Positions 18,572 through 31,779 are shown, counted from the stretch's first letter. The stretch: 41,745 nucleotides of DNA from Mycoplasmopsis primatum ATCC 25948 (GCF_000702785.1 NZ_JNJV01000003.1:1-41745), one strand, 5' to 3'. Notes: a model not told the origin generated them from the letters alone. Numbers and translations: made by a program.

Positions 18572-19756
18572 CTAATTTTTATATGTATTAATAATTCTAC
18601 TTATTTTATTTGCAATATCCAATAAATCTTGCAGTGTGTCTTTGAATAATGATTTAAATTGATTTGGATCAAGATCACTTGGGTGAATCTTCATATTTCA
18701 ATCAGATATATTATCAACAGCTTCAAAAATAAATTCATCAAATAATTCATGAAAATCAAAGTCTATTATGTTGGCTAAATTTTTCTTCTCAGTAAAACGC
18801 AAAATGAGTTTTTTATTCTTGTTTGTTTTTAATATTTCGCTTGTTTTATAGAGTTTTTGGACAAAATTAATTGTTTCTTTAATCTTGTTGTTTGATCAAT
18901 TTATAGTTTTATTAGATGAGTTTTCCTCGTATTTTGGTACAGCAATTGTATTTCATTCATTTCATAAATTAACAAGGGCATGTGTGTGACCAAAATTATT
19001 TTCCGGATTTCCTTTAATTTTTGAATAATCAATGTTTATTTTTTTAGCATCATAATATCTACGCACATATTCAGCACTCATACTTTCAGCATCTTTTTTT
19101 AAACTTTCAAAAAATATTCCTTGATAATCTGCTCTTAAATTACTTGATACATTTTTAAAAAAAGGTCAGCCTTCATATGTGTTAAAATGATTTACAAATA
19201 ATTTAAATGCAGAATTTGTATTTAATTGATAAATTCAATCCTTAATAATACTATCAAGCTCATCATTTAAAATTCGCACATAACTCATATTAAGTCGTGC
19301 ATTCGCAATATTATTTTTTGGCGCATTAGTTAGCTCATTAAAAACATCAATTTTCTTATTTTTATAATATTCATTTTCAGTTAATTCAACAAAACTCTGT
19401 TTGTCTGGATCAGGAAAATATCCTAATTTTAATTCGTATAAAGATTGTCCATCATTATATGAGTCGGTATATATAGATATTTTTTTTATCACTAAATCAA
19501 ATCATTTTTTGGTGATTTTATTAATTTTTTGATAGTTGTCATAATAATATTTTTGATATTCGTTCTTATCATTAATAGCTTTTAAAAATTTATTTCATAA
19601 AGATTTATATTGATTATATTCAAAGGTAAGTTCCTTATTAAACTCTGCCTCAATTATGCTTTTTTGTTTATAAAAACTACTTTGGCAACTAACTAATGCA
19701 AAAGGAATAGGGGTTATTGACAAATATAAAAATTTATTGTTTTTTTTACTAAACAT
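18572..19756 (-). CDS. Unknown lipoprotein, Tyr/Asn/Lys-rich
   Basis: This 394-aa frame has a short signal sequence ending in FALVSC (lipobox, Cys24). No family is recognised. The mature part is hydrophilic and rich in N, K, Y and F with several predicted helices; no repeats or catalytic motifs are obvious. A segment GHTHALVNLWNEW near residue 250 is the most distinctive. Its ATG (19756) lies five bases after the rluB stop and has no clear Shine-Dalgarno, so translation may depend on coupling to rluB. UGA-Trp codons break the frame under the standard code. Confidence 0.8.
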
Positions 19757-19760
19757 AACA

Positions 19761-20477
19761 TTAGACTTTATTTTCTACAAGCAGTTTAAGTTTTTTAACT
19801 TCTTTTGTGCTTAACTCTCTATAGGTTCCTTCTGGCATTTTTTCAACTGTTAAATTAGCAAATGAAATTCTTTTAAGACTTATAACTACATGACCTAATG
19901 ATTCAAAAAGTCTTTTAATATGGTGATATGAACCTACATGTAATGAAATTATATAGCTTTTAGTATCAACTTGGTCAACAACTTGATGGCTTATTTTCCC
20001 GTCTAATTCGATTCCTGAATTCATTTGATTAAATTCTTTTAAAGTTAGGGGGGAGTCAATTCTAGCTCTGTAAACTCTCTCAACTTCATATTTTGGATGA
20101 GTTAGTTTATTAACTAATGCATAATCAGTAGTTAATAAAAGAGCACCAGTTGTGTCTCTATCTAATCTGCCAACTGGAACAATTCTTTCATCTGTGTTAA
20201 TTAAATCAACAACTGTTTTTCTGCCTGCTGGATCTTTAACGGTAGAAATTGTATTTTTAGGTTTATTTAACAAAAAGTACTTAAAATTAGTGTTTTTTGT
20301 TAAATTCAAAACATTTTCACCTATCTTGATCTCATCATCAATAGTTGCCTTATCACCAAGATGAACAATCTTACTATTAACAAATACCTTACCTTGTTCA
20401 ATTAATTTTTCTGCTTCTCTGCGTGATGCAAAACCTGATTGTGCTATTAATTTTTGAACTCTAACTAACTCGCTCAT
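19761..20477 (-). CDS. rluB: rRNA/tRNA pseudouridine synthase, RluB/RsuA family
   Basis: This 238-aa enzyme has an N-terminal S4 RNA-binding domain (VRVQKLIAQSGFASRREAEKLIEQG, residues 5-30) and a pseudouridine synthase domain with the catalytic GRLDRDTTGALLLT (Asp106). The family signature and length (about 240) favour RluB or RsuA; RluB, acting on helix 89 of 23S rRNA, is the likelier in Firmicutes. It has no UGA-Trp codon. It lies between the nadD fusion gene and the lipoprotein with very short gaps. Confidence 0.92.
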   Translation of the reverse strand: MSELVRVQKLIAQSGFASRREAEKLIEQGKVFVNSKIVHLGDKATIDDEIKIGENVLNLTKNTNFKYFLLNKPKNTISTVKDPAGRKTVVDLINTDERIVPVGRLDRDTTGALLLTTDYALVNKLTHPKYEVERVYRARIDSPLTLKEFNQMNSGIELDGKISHQVVDQVDTKSYIISLHVGSYHHIKRLFESLGHVVISLKRISFANLTVEKMPEGTYRELSTKEVKKLKLLVENKV

Positions 20478-20489
20478 AACTACCTATCT

Positions 20490-21584
20490 TTAATTCATTC
20501 ATTTATCATAAATTTCTTGTTGTTGCTTTGTAAAAGTTATACCTTTTTCAACATTATAATCATATGTTCTTTTTACAACTTGCTTAAAACCTTCATCAAA
20601 GTTGCTAAAAACAAGTTTACGTAATTTTTGCACTCCCTCAAATGCCCTACCATTGCATATTTTGTCCGCTATAAAAAGTATTTTATCAAGCACACTTAAA
20701 TGAAGTGCTAATGATGTGTGTACATTAATAGCATTATAAATATCATCATTATCATTCATATAAATATATTTGAATCATAAGGCTCCAGCTACTTGATGTA
20801 ATTTATATCAGGGAAATACTTCAATATCATAAGCATTATCATAAAACTGCGAAATAAACTTTCTAAATTCATTTTCACTAAGTTCCTTACAAACATCGTG
20901 AAATAAACCTGCATAATATGCCACTTTTGCATCATAATTAATAACTTTAGCTAATTCAGCAGCAAATTCAGCGGCAGCAACACAATGTTTTGCTCTTTTA
21001 GCACTCAATATTGAATGAATGACTTCTTTTGCATATAAAAAATTATTCCCTATATATTTATTAACTTCTGTTGATAAATATTCAAAGTGCCCTTTTCTAA
21101 CGGCTGTAGAGGATTCTTTAAAAATATTATTATTTATAATTTGAAGACCATATTTTTTAGCATTAATTTTGTTAATATTTTTGTTTCTTTTATATACAAC
21201 AAATTGGCAGCTTTGAACCATTTCATCGACGTATTCTCATTTGTGGAATTTAGGCAATAAATCAGAACCCATAATAAAAAATAGTTCATCATTAGGAAAT
21301 TTTTGTTTGAAGTATCGAATAGTTTCAAAGGTATAACTTATACCACCTCTTTTAAGCTCAAACTGCGAAATTTCATAATTAATATTAGACTTTTCCAAAG
21401 CTAAATTTAACATGTTAACTCTATCAATATCAGGCGCAACTTTATTTTTTTTCTTAAATGGGCTAATAGCTGTTGGAATGAAATAAATTTTGTCTAATTT
21501 AAGTGTTTCATAGGCAAATTTAGCAATTTTTATGTGTCCATTATGTACAGGATTAAATGAACCACCGAACAATCCTATTTTCAT
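20490..21584 (-). CDS. nadD: Fusion of nicotinate-nucleotide adenylyltransferase and YqeK-type HD phosphatase
   Basis: This 364-aa protein has two domains. Residues 1-190 are NadD: GLFGGSFNPVHNGH nucleotidyltransferase motif and FIMGSDLL; it adenylates nicotinate mononucleotide in NAD synthesis. The ISSTxxR motif appears as ESSTAVRKG. Residues 190-364 are an HD domain of the YqeK class: AKRAKHCVAAAEFA, then YYAGLFHDVCKEL, and a later NVHTSLALHLSVLDKILFIADKI; YqeK hydrolyses diadenosine tetraphosphate. The two are separate neighbouring genes in most Firmicutes and fused in mycoplasmas. Four UGA-Trp occur. It ends 13 bases before rluB. Confidence 0.92.
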
Positions 21585-21592
21585 AATTCTCC

Positions 21593-22840
21593 TTATTTTT
21601 TTATATGTACATCATCCTCAACAAAGCGACTTTGAATTGATTCTTTAACCTTTTCTCTTGATGCCTGATAAGCTGATTTCAATACATTTTTACCAACTTT
21701 TTTGTTTAAGTTATTAATAATATTATCTACTTTATTTTTTTGTTCATTAACTTCATATGTTTCAAAAATTGAAAGCTGTTTATAATAATCAAATTCATTA
21801 ATTAAATTAGTCAATCTAACACCAACCCCACGAATTGGTTGCTCCTTTCAAAATTTTTCAAATAATTGAATAGCATTTTTATAAATTAGCTCATTGTCAT
21901 TAGTGGGCTCCACTAATTTCATTTGCTTACTACTTCATATTTTTGAACTACTTCTGATAATTACTGTTAGAGTGCTTGCTATTAAATTTCTATTTCTAGC
22001 TCTTAGACTAACTTTATCGGAAATTTGTTTAATAATTTTGTATATCTCTCTTCTTTCATCTAAATCATAACGATCGAACGTTAATTCATTGCCTATACCT
22101 TTTAGATTATTGTGTTCATAAGATAATTGATCATTCCCGTTCCCATTAGCTTCATCTATATATGACTTTAATCTTTGTCTAAAAAGCATATATAACTCTG
22201 TATCAAATTCACTTGCTCTAGCTAAATGTCCAATAGTTTTAATGCCTATTTTCCTTAACTTAATGGCTGTTTTTTCGCCAATGCCATAATATTTAGCAAT
22301 ATCAAGGGGTCAAATATCAACTTCTATTTCCTCTGGAATATCAATAAACTTTATTCCAAAAGGTTTTTTTAAGCCAGTAGCCATTTTAGCCATTCATTTA
22401 GTATGAGAAATACCAATAGATAAGGGTATATCAAATGTTTTTTTAATATCTGCTTGTATTTTTCTTGCAAGTATAACTGGATGAACTTTTGAAACCAATT
22501 TAGTTACGTCCATTCAACATTCATCAATAGAACCTATCTCAATATCACGAGTATATTTTTTAGCTAAATGATCAAAAATATGATTCGATAAAGTTATATA
22601 CAATTCAAAGTCAGGTTCAACAAAAATTGTATTAGGAGCCTTTTTCTCAATGATATATTTTGGTATACCAACTTTGATTCCCATATTTTTTAACTCATAA
22701 GAAATACTAGAACAAATAGAGCGGTCTAAACCTTTTGAAACCGCAACAGGAAATTTTTTTAATCTAATATCACGTGAGCGATGAGCACTAACAAAATATG
22801 AATCAAAGTCAATATGAAAAATCATTTTATTATTTTTCAT
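21593..22840 (-). CDS. dinB: Y-family DNA polymerase IV
   Basis: This 415-aa translesion polymerase has the N-terminal catalytic HIDFDSYFVSAHRS (Asp) and the IGSIDECWMD motif (catalytic D-E), then SIGISHTKWMAKMATGLKKPFGI and the helix-hairpin-helix region YGIGEKTAIKLRKIGI. The little finger domain (about 240-350) is present, and the C-terminal extension is charged. Length is normal to slightly long (350-415). It overlaps the end of sufU by 11 bases, an unusual coupling of lesion bypass with Fe-S assembly. UGA-Trp occurs five or more times. Confidence 0.94.
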
Positions 22841-23258
22841 TTATTAATTTTTCTTTCAATAGTTTAGATAGCATTTGAACACACTCTAAACGATTCGCAT
22901 GTTGACTAACATTATCAAAAACTAACATTTCGCCAAGCTCAATCAATTCCTTTTCATCCATATTTTTTTTATATAGCATTTTTTCGTATTTATCTATAAA
23001 ACAAAGAGATTGTGTTATATTTAAGCCTTTCAAATAATGACACAATAAATCTGTTGAAGCCACAAAATATGCACAGCCTGTTCCTTTAAAATATATATCT
23101 TTAATAATGCTATTGTCTATGAGATACTCAACTTCTAAATAATCACCACATGAGTTACTATATGTTTTGAGCTCACTATCAAATTCTTCTTTTTTAAAAG
23201 CAGGATTTAGATAGTGACTCATAATAATTTCTCTTTTATCTTCAAAACTATATGACAA
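22830..23258 (-). CDS. sufU: SufU/IscU-like Fe-S scaffold or sulfur acceptor, TTG start
   Basis: This 142-aa protein accepts sulfur from SufS. It keeps the three cysteines of SufU: NSCGDY (C37), GTGCAYFVAS (C62) and RLECVQ near residue 124. The segment REIIMSHYLNPAF near residue 9 matches the usual N-terminal helix of the family (I-M-x-H-Y-x-N-P). The start is read as TTG at 23258 because GGAGG lies eight bases upstream; an in-frame ATG at 23273 would overlap that ribosome-binding site. It overlaps the end of sufS by 11 bases. It has no UGA-Trp. Confidence 0.85.
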   Translation of the reverse strand: MSYSFEDKREIIMSHYLNPAFKKEEFDSELKTYSNSCGDYLEVEYLIDNSIIKDIYFKGTGCAYFVASTDLLCHYLKGLNITQSLCFIDKYEKMLYKKNMDEKELIELGEMLVFDNVSQHANRLECVQMLSKLLKEKLINEK

Positions 23259-24408
23259 GAAAATCGCCTCCATTTTTTAATACTTTTAAAAACTTATCTA
23301 TGTCTTCTTTATTATTATAAACACCTAATGAAAGTCTCACATAAGAATTATGATCTTTAACTTTTTTAAGATAATGAGCACAAAATATTCCGGCTCTAAC
23401 ATATATATTATGTATGCCTAAATAATGAGCAACATCTTGAGCATTAACATTTTTTACATTAAATAAAATTATGTGATCGTCTCTTTTTGAATAAATTTCA
23501 ATGTTAGATATTGTAATTAGTTGATCATAAAGATAATGACTTAATTCAAGTAATATTTGCTTGCTTTTGGTATAGCCAATATGTTTATGAAAAAAGTCAA
23601 TTGCTTTATCAAACATATAAATAGCCGCAAGATTCGCTGTTCCTGGCTCGAATGCTTCAATACTTGTTTTTACTATGCACGAACCATCTTTCTCTATATC
23701 AGCAATGCTTCCTCCACCTAATGTAGGGGGATTGATTAAGTTTAATATATCTTTTTTAACTATCAAAGCACCAAAACCAGTTGGGCCGTAAAACTTATTA
23801 GCACTAAAAGCTATAATGTCACAATTTTTAAGGCTAACATTATCATAAACAATGGCTTGCGCAGCATCATTAATTAAAATAGCGCCTACTTCTTGTGTTT
23901 TTTTATAAACTTTCTCCATATCAATATCAATTTGATAATTGTTAGTAATTTGAGATAAGGCAACTATTTTTGTATTCTTATTGATAAAATTCAATATATC
24001 TTCATCAGTTACTATGTTAATTTTTAAACCTTTTTGCTGTGCTAGATTAATTCAGGGGGCAAAATTAGAAGAATGATTATAAGCGTGCAAAATAATCTCA
24101 TCACTTTTTTTTAATATTTTAGATAGCATAATGGCACATTTATTTAGACTATCAGTAGTGCCAGATGTAAAAATAACTTCATCTTCATTAGCATCAGTTA
24201 AAAAAGCGATTTTACTACGCAAATTTTTCATAACTTGATTTGAATGAATCCCTAATGGTGAATCATTTGTTCTTGTACTGACTGAATAATTATTATAGAA
24301 ATTACTGCATGCTTCAATTGCTTCATTTGGTTTTAAAGCTAATGCAGCATTATCTAAATAAACAATTTTATCCGCCATTGGAAAATATTTTCTTAAATCA
24401 TTCTTCAT
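23248..24408 (-). CDS. sufS: Cysteine desulfurase, SufS type
   Basis: This 386-aa PLP enzyme removes sulfur from cysteine for Fe-S and thio-tRNA synthesis. Visible: N-terminal IVYLDNAALALKP, EVIFTSGTTDSLN, HAYNHSSNFAPW (PLP-stacking His), INDAAQAIVY, the PLP lysine 205 in SANKFYGPTGFGAL, and the active-site Cys in VRAGIFCAHYL. In most SufS proteins that last motif is R-x-G-x-H-C-A; here the His is Phe. UGA-Trp at 24049 splits the frame. It is followed by sufU with an 11-base overlap. Confidence 0.93.
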
Positions 24409-24416
24409 AGTATTCC

Positions 24417-25388
24417 TTATTTTTTATCTAAAAGTTTTTGAGCAACTTTTTTAGTACATTCAATTAACTTTTTAAGAATGCTATCTTCCCATTGAGAGTG
24501 TCCAGCATCTTTTATGTAAAATAATTTTGAATCATTTAGTTGATTGTGAAGTACATAAGCACCATAAGGTCAACAAATTAAATCATGAGAACCATGAACT
24601 ATATATGTCGAAATGTCTTGAATTTTAGAAATGTTATTCATAATATAGTTTTCTTCAAAGAAACAATTATTATAAAAATAATGGTTTTCAATTAGTGCAA
24701 TTTCCCTAATAGCTTTTATGTCTTTTTCATCAAAAGTAGCATTTTTGATCTTAGAATTAATTGATTCTCATCTTGCTCATTCTATTAATGCTTGCTCTTT
24801 TAAAGCAGGATTATCTGAGTGCATAAGACTATGATAATAACTAATAACATCACTACGTTTGTCTTGTGGCACAAGGTTAATATATCTTTCAAAATCTATT
24901 GGATTAAAGTAATTAGTTCCTTCTTGATATAATCAAATTAAATCTTGTTTGGTTGCTAAAAACACACCACGTAAAATTAAATGTAAAACTTTATCAGGAT
25001 GACTAATAGCATAACATAATGAAAGAGTTGAACCTCATGAGCCGCCAAGCAGAACTCATTTGCTCACATGACAATGCTTTCTTAACAATTCCATATCTTC
25101 TATCAAATGCCATGTTGTATTGTTTGCAAGTGATAAAGATGGCTTGCTTTCACCACAACCTCTTTGGTCAAATAAAATTATTTTATAGACTTTTGGGTCA
25201 AAAAGTCTTCTACTATCTCTGTTAGCGCCACCACCAGGTCCACCATGAACATAAAGAACAGGAATTCCTTCTGGATTACCAGAAACTTCATAGTAAATTT
25301 CATGCGGACCATCATTTGTTTTTAAAAAACCTTTTTCATAAGGTTCAAACTTAGGATATAAATATTTTTCAATTGTTTTCTTAGGCAT
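24417..25388 (-). CDS. pip: Proline iminopeptidase (alpha/beta hydrolase, S33)
   Basis: This 323-aa serine peptidase removes N-terminal proline. Motifs: oxyanion-hole VHGGPGGGANRDSRRLFDP, FDQRGCGES, the nucleophile GGSWGS with Ser117, and the C-terminal Asp and His in GSHDLIC and DAGHSQWE. Length and order match the S33 prolyl aminopeptidases (about 315). Many UGA-Trp codons hide the C-terminal two-thirds under the standard code. It lies 10 bases after glyA and close before sufS. Confidence 0.93.
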
Positions 25389-25398
25389 TTTTACTTCC

Positions 25399-26664
25399 TT
25401 AATAATGTTTAACTATTGGGAAATCTTTAACTCATTTTTGGACGGTTTGCTTAATTTCTTTAATTCTTCTTTGTGTCTCTTTTGAAGAATTTTCAAATGC
25501 TTCATAATTTTTTAAAATCTCATCAATAAGCGATGCTAATTCAGACCATTTATTAAAATTACGTGAAGTCATGGCTGCAGTTCCTACTCTAATTCCTGAT
25601 GTAACAGCAGGGCTTAATGGGTCAAAAGGCACTGTATTTTTATTAACGGTAATATCAAATTTGCCTAAAATTTGTTCGGCTTGCAATCCTGTAATTCCAT
25701 AACTTTTTTGAACGTTAATTGTAAATAAATGATTGTCGGTACCATTAGAAACCACAGTAGCGCCTTTTTTAATAAACGCATTAGCAAATTCACTAGCATT
25801 AGATACCACGTTTTTAGCATATGTTTTAAATTCTGGTTTAAGTGCTTCATAAAAAGCAACAGCCTTGCCGGCTATTGTATGAAATAATGGACCACCTTGA
25901 TAGCCTGGAAAAACACAACGATCAACTTTTTTAGCAATTTCAGGATCGTTCGTCATAATAATAGCCCCACGTGCGCCCCTGAGTGTTTTATGGGTAGTTG
26001 ATGTAATAATGTCAGCATAGCCAACTGGTGAGGGATGAACACCCCCGATAATTAAACCTGCTATATGGGCAATATCAGCCATCAGTTTAGCTCCACATGC
26101 ATCAGCAATTTCTTTGAATTTTTTAAAATCAACTATTCTTTGATAAGCAGAATAACCGCAGATAATAACTTGCGGTTTTTCTTCAATGGCTTGTTTTTTT
26201 ATAGCCTCATAATCAAGGCAGCCATTTTCGTTTACTGAATATGTAATAGCATTATAAAAAATGCCGCTAAAACTAATCTTATATCCGTGAGACAAATGGC
26301 CGCCAGAAGATAAGGCTAGCCCCATAATTTTATCGCCTGGTTTAGCAATAGCAGCTAACGCTGCTGCATTAGCAACTGAACCTGAATAAGGCTGAACATT
26401 GGCATATTCAACATTAAACAATTTTTTTAATCGTTCAATTGCAAGGTTTTCTACTTGGTCTACATATTCACAACCGCCATAATACCTTTTATTTGGATAA
26501 CCTTCGCCATATTTGTTAGTCAAAATACTGCCTGTTGCTTTTAAGACATCCTCACTAACATAATTTTCAGAGGCAATTAGCTCAATGTGCGATTGTTGTC
26601 TCTTGAGTTCATTGTTAATTGATTCTTGAATTTGTTTATCATTTAAAGTTATTTTTTTATACAT
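25399..26664 (-). CDS. glyA: Serine hydroxymethyltransferase
   Basis: This 421-aa PLP enzyme makes glycine and methylene-tetrahydrofolate from serine. It shows [16 protein letters not shown] near residue 32, [13 protein letters not shown], a gap-free SHMT core with GGHLSHG, the PLP lysine in [13 protein letters not shown], and FPGYQGGPL. Length is normal. The start at 26664 is chosen because AAGGAG lies six bases upstream; the frame also extends to an ATG at 26727 inside pheT, which is less likely. The C-terminus reads through UGA-Trp (25432) to TAA at 25399. The gap to pheT is 13 bases. Confidence 0.96.
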
Positions 26665-26677
26665 ATTGTTCTCCTTA

Positions 26678-28855
26678 TTATTTATTGTAAAAATCATTAA
26701 TTTTTGATATTTCTTCTTTTGTTCCAATAATTTTTAAAGTCACATTTCTGGTTTCACCAGTAGCAAAATCATCAATTTGTTGAATACTAAATGAAGGAGA
26801 TATTTCGTTAATTTTAGCAACTTGATCACTAATATTGTCAAACTTATTTATTGTAAAAGTTAAGTCAATTGATTTAAGTGATTCATTATCAAAATCTTCA
26901 AATATAATAGGTTTTTGAATGTTAATATCATAAAATTCTGCAACTCAAACATTAAGCGAATTAAGAACAGGATGAACTTTTCCAATTCAGCCTATAAAAT
27001 TGTCTTTATAGTAAATTTTTGCTGATACATTTGGATGTATATTTTCATTGTTTTTATAAGGTATAAATTGCAATTTATCAGTTTTTAAAAAGTTGCAAAT
27101 ATCTTGCTTCATTTCATCAAATGATTTTTCATTTGAAAGCAGTCCATATACAAATTTATTGTCGTTAATCATTCCATATTCAAAAAGCGACAAATTAACC
27201 ATCTTCCTTTTAATATTATATTCAGCTACTTCCAGCAATGATGTAATAATTGAGTTTCTAATTTCTTCTCTTTCTTTAGAAACGAAAGTCATTAGTTTAA
27301 CTGTTTTATTGAAATTAAAAGGATTTAACTTATTTTGTTCCGTTGATATCAGTGTAAAAGTTCTAACTTCATTATAGCCCATAGCTTGAATCATATTTTT
27401 AGAATCTACATTATGAGCAACTTTATAAGGATTAAGTTTTGGCGCAACAGGAGCAAATTTATCATAACCATAAAATCTAAAATACTCTTCAATAACATCT
27501 TCATAGCATTCAATATCACTTCTATATGTAGGACAAACAACTCTATTTTTATCCATAGAGAATCCGAGATTTTTTAGCACTTCTTCAGTTTCATCAAATA
27601 TTTTTAAATCCTTAAAGTCGCAATTTGAATAAATTGCTAATTTTTTTCTGCTTTGAATAACAGATCTACCTTTTTTAATTTTTGGCAAATTAACAACTTG
27701 ACTTACAATGTGTCCATCTTCAATAGATTTATATTTTAAAAAAGCAATCCCATTAAACGTAATTTGTGAATTTAACGCCTTTCCACCTTGAATTGACGAC
27801 GCAGAATCGATTTTAATTTCCTTGGCACCATGACGAACTAATTGCGGATCAAATAAGCCCGCTTCATAAACCACTGTTTTGGTATTGGCATCCACAGCTG
27901 CACTTTCACAACCCATAACTGATGCTAATGAAATAACTTTTTTTGAATCTTTTATTACAAGAGTATCTTTGATATTAACTTTTTTGCCACCTAATATTTC
28001 GACTTCGCCTGAATATTTAACACACGATAAAGTCCCATTTAATTTATCTTTGTCATATACATGTGTAGGCGAACCAGTTATGAGTAGTGCAATATTTGTA
28101 AGGTCAATAGCATATAAACCTTTGGAACTTATATTATGTTTAGCTAAAAATAACACATCATGTAATGATGTAGTTTTATTTTTTAATTTGCACTCAACAA
28201 AACTCAATTCATATGCTTCTTTTTTCATCGCTTTTATCTTTGTTCTAAATTTATAACCATCTTTAGGCATAAGATTAGGTCATTTAAATTCTGTGCGATA
28301 ATAAGCAGCTAATTCCATTACTAAAACATAATATGAATTTGATTCAGGTCTGTTAGCAGGTGTAGTAATATCAATAATATAATCATCAAGACCGAAATAT
28401 TCAATAGGGTTTGTATCTACTGTAATTGCATCATCTTTAATTAAGATAATACCATCAGGATCATAAGGTAATAAATCCGGATTAAAACCTAATTCTATAT
28501 ACCCTGAAAGCATGCCATTAGAAACAACGCCAGCCATTTTTTTGGCATCAAAAACTATGTCACCTTTTTTAGCTCCCGGAACAAATGCTACTGTTCAATA
28601 GCCAATTTGGGCATTTTTTGAAGTTGTTTGTATAGTGAGTTTGCCTTGATTTGTAAGTAGCTCAACAATATTTAATCTGTCACTATTGCTATTTTTTTGA
28701 ACATTAACAATTTTTCCAAATTTAATGCCTTCAACATCTGAAAACTTGCTAATGCTTTCTACTTCATAACCTAAATTATTTATGTCTTTTTCAACTGAAG
28801 CATCAAGCTGTTTTTTAGGTATAAATTTATTTAATTCTCTTAATGAAATTATCAT
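26678..28855 (-). CDS. pheT: Phenylalanyl-tRNA synthetase beta subunit
   Basis: This 725-aa subunit of the tetrameric synthetase shows an N-terminal EMAP/OB tRNA-binding region ([10 protein letters not shown] and [23 protein letters not shown]), the B3/B4 editing-type domain, B5 ([14 protein letters not shown]... [27 protein letters not shown]), and a C-terminal ferredoxin-fold anticodon-binding domain. It is a little shorter than the usual 790-800 aa. The start at 28855 follows AGGAA. In most bacteria pheT directly follows pheS; here ung lies between them. It contains several UGA-Trp. Confidence 0.94.
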
Positions 28856-28857
28856 GT

Positions 28858-29503
28858 TTATTCCTTTCTTAAATCAAAATTAATTTTTTCTTCTAATTTA
28901 TTATTTACTTTAATAAAAAAATTTGAGTCTTTAAAGCTGTGGTTTGTTTTAGCATATGCTAATGGCGATGGGTGGGTAGTAAAAATTATTCTGTTATTAT
29001 CTATTTTATTTTTAACCAATGCCAATGCATCGTTGCCCCAAATACCAAAAATCACTTTATTATTCAATTTGATTATGTAATCCAAAAGATTGCTAACAAA
29101 AATTTTTCATCCAAAATTGCTGTGGCTTTTAGGCATATTTTCATTTACAGTTAATGAACTATTAAGCAAAAGCACACCTTGTTTAGCCCATGATTTTAAA
29201 CTATATGTTTCTATTATCGTGTTAGGATAATCTTTTTTGAGCTCTTTCAATATGTTCTGCAAACTTTTTGGACATTGTTTATTTTGAGTGCTAAATGCTA
29301 AACCATCTGCTTGATCTTTAAGATAATATGGATCTTGCCCAATAATAATCAATTTAAGATCTTCTGGCTCGCAATATTTTAAACACTCAAAGATATTTTT
29401 ATCTTCCGGAAAAACATTATGCCTTTGTTTTTCTATTTCAATTTTTTTCATCAGGTTTTGAAAATATTCCTGATTTCTTTCATGCTCTATAAAATCTCAA
29501 AAT

Positions 29504-29514
<11 letters not shown>
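28858..29514 (-). CDS. ung: Uracil-DNA glycosylase (family 1)
   Basis: This 218-aa enzyme removes uracil from DNA. Motif A GQDPYY (catalytic Asp61), LLLNSSLTV, and the loop HPSPLA (His181) are complete. The start at 29514 restores the normal N-terminus ([18 protein letters not shown]); the next in-frame ATG, at 29451, would remove it. It overlaps the end of pheS by 11 bases and ends two bases before the pheT start, so it is embedded in the pheS-pheT operon. UGA-Trp occurs twice. Confidence 0.95.
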
Positions 29515-30461
<947 letters not shown>

Positions 30462-30469
<8 letters not shown>

Positions 30470-31706
30470 TAGATTTATTTCCTTTCAAAAACTCAATAAA
30501 TTTATAATATTCTCCAATTTTTTTTGAATCATTTTTATCAATTTCAAAAAACTTTTTGCCTATTGCTTGTTTTGGCAAATACTCTTGTTTTACTCAATGA
30601 TTTGGAAAATCATGTGGATATTTATATCCTATGCCATCGCCTAATTTAGATGCTGGTGCATAATGACTATCTCGCAAAAATTTTGGCACTTCATAAATGT
30701 TCCCAGCATCAATATAAGATTCAACATTACTTATTGCTTTATAAATTGAATTGCTTTTAGGTGCCAAAGCAACAGAAGATATAGCATAATATAATGGTAA
30801 TTTAGCTTCTGGAAAACCTAATATTTCAACTGCTTGTAAGGCATTTTGAACTCTTACAGCTAACATTGGATCAGCAAAGCCAACATCTTCATAAGAGCAA
30901 GCAATTAGTCTTCTAAACAAGCCTTGATAATCACCAGATTTAACAATAATAGAGCCATAATACAAAGCAGCATCAATATCGGAACCACGCAATGATTTAT
31001 GGAATGCTGATAAATTATTATAATGAGCACTTGAATTCTCATCACTATAAAATGAAACATTAGGTACAACTTTTTTAATATCATCAACTGTTATTGTTTT
31101 ATTCTTAGTCATAAGAACTAACATTTGTAAATTATTTAGACATACTCTATAATCACCATTAGATAATTTAACAAAAGTTTTTAGCACACTATCGCTCATG
31201 TTGTATTCTCGGAAATGTTTGTTTAAATTATATTTAATTCCATCATACATTTCTTGCTCACTTAACTTAGTAAATTGCAGTATTTGCATCCTACTTCTTA
31301 AAGCAGGGTTGACTCTGAAATAAGGATTTTCTGTAGTAGTGGCATAAACTATAATTTTGTTAAATTCCAGATAAGATAACAAAATATCTTGCTTATCTCT
31401 GTTTAACCTATGAATTTCATCAATTATTAATATTTCACTTTCGTCAAGTAATTTAACTAATTCAGCCTTGCTATTTATAGAAGCATTAAAATAACTATAT
31501 TTTAAACCTATGTCATTAGCTAATGCTATTGACGCAGATGTTTTACCAGTACCCGATTCACCAAAAAAAATGAAACTAGTTTTTATCTTGCCACTAGCTA
31601 CTTTTTTTAGTAAATCAACAACAGGTTTTTGACCTATAATGTCGCTTAATGTTTGCGGTCTTAATTCATTAGCTAAATTCTTCATATTGATATTAATTTT
31701 AACCAT
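30462..31706 (-). CDS. rarA: AAA+ ATPase RarA (MgsA), replication-associated
   Basis: This 414-aa protein acts at stalled replication forks. It shows LRPQTLSDIIGQ, Walker A FFGESGTGKTSAS (49-56), Walker B ILIIDEIHRLN, ATTENPYF (sensor 1) and LRSRMQIL (Arg finger), then the C-terminal helical domain with GSDIDAALYYGSIIVKSGD and ACSYEDVGFADP. Length is about right (420-440). Two starts are possible, 31706 and 31685; neither has a clear Shine-Dalgarno, and the latter fits the family better. It follows the two tRNA-Arg genes and overlaps pheS. Confidence 0.92.
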
Positions 31707-31779
31707 TTTTATTTAGGTTTTTAATAAATTTGAAAAATTCCTAAAAATTTTGATTTTTGCTGAAAATTAAATAAAAAAA

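Noticed and set aside
27879-28256. Open frame of 125 codons on the plus strand
   Set aside because: Antisense to pheT, no Shine-Dalgarno, composition of a reverse-complemented gene.
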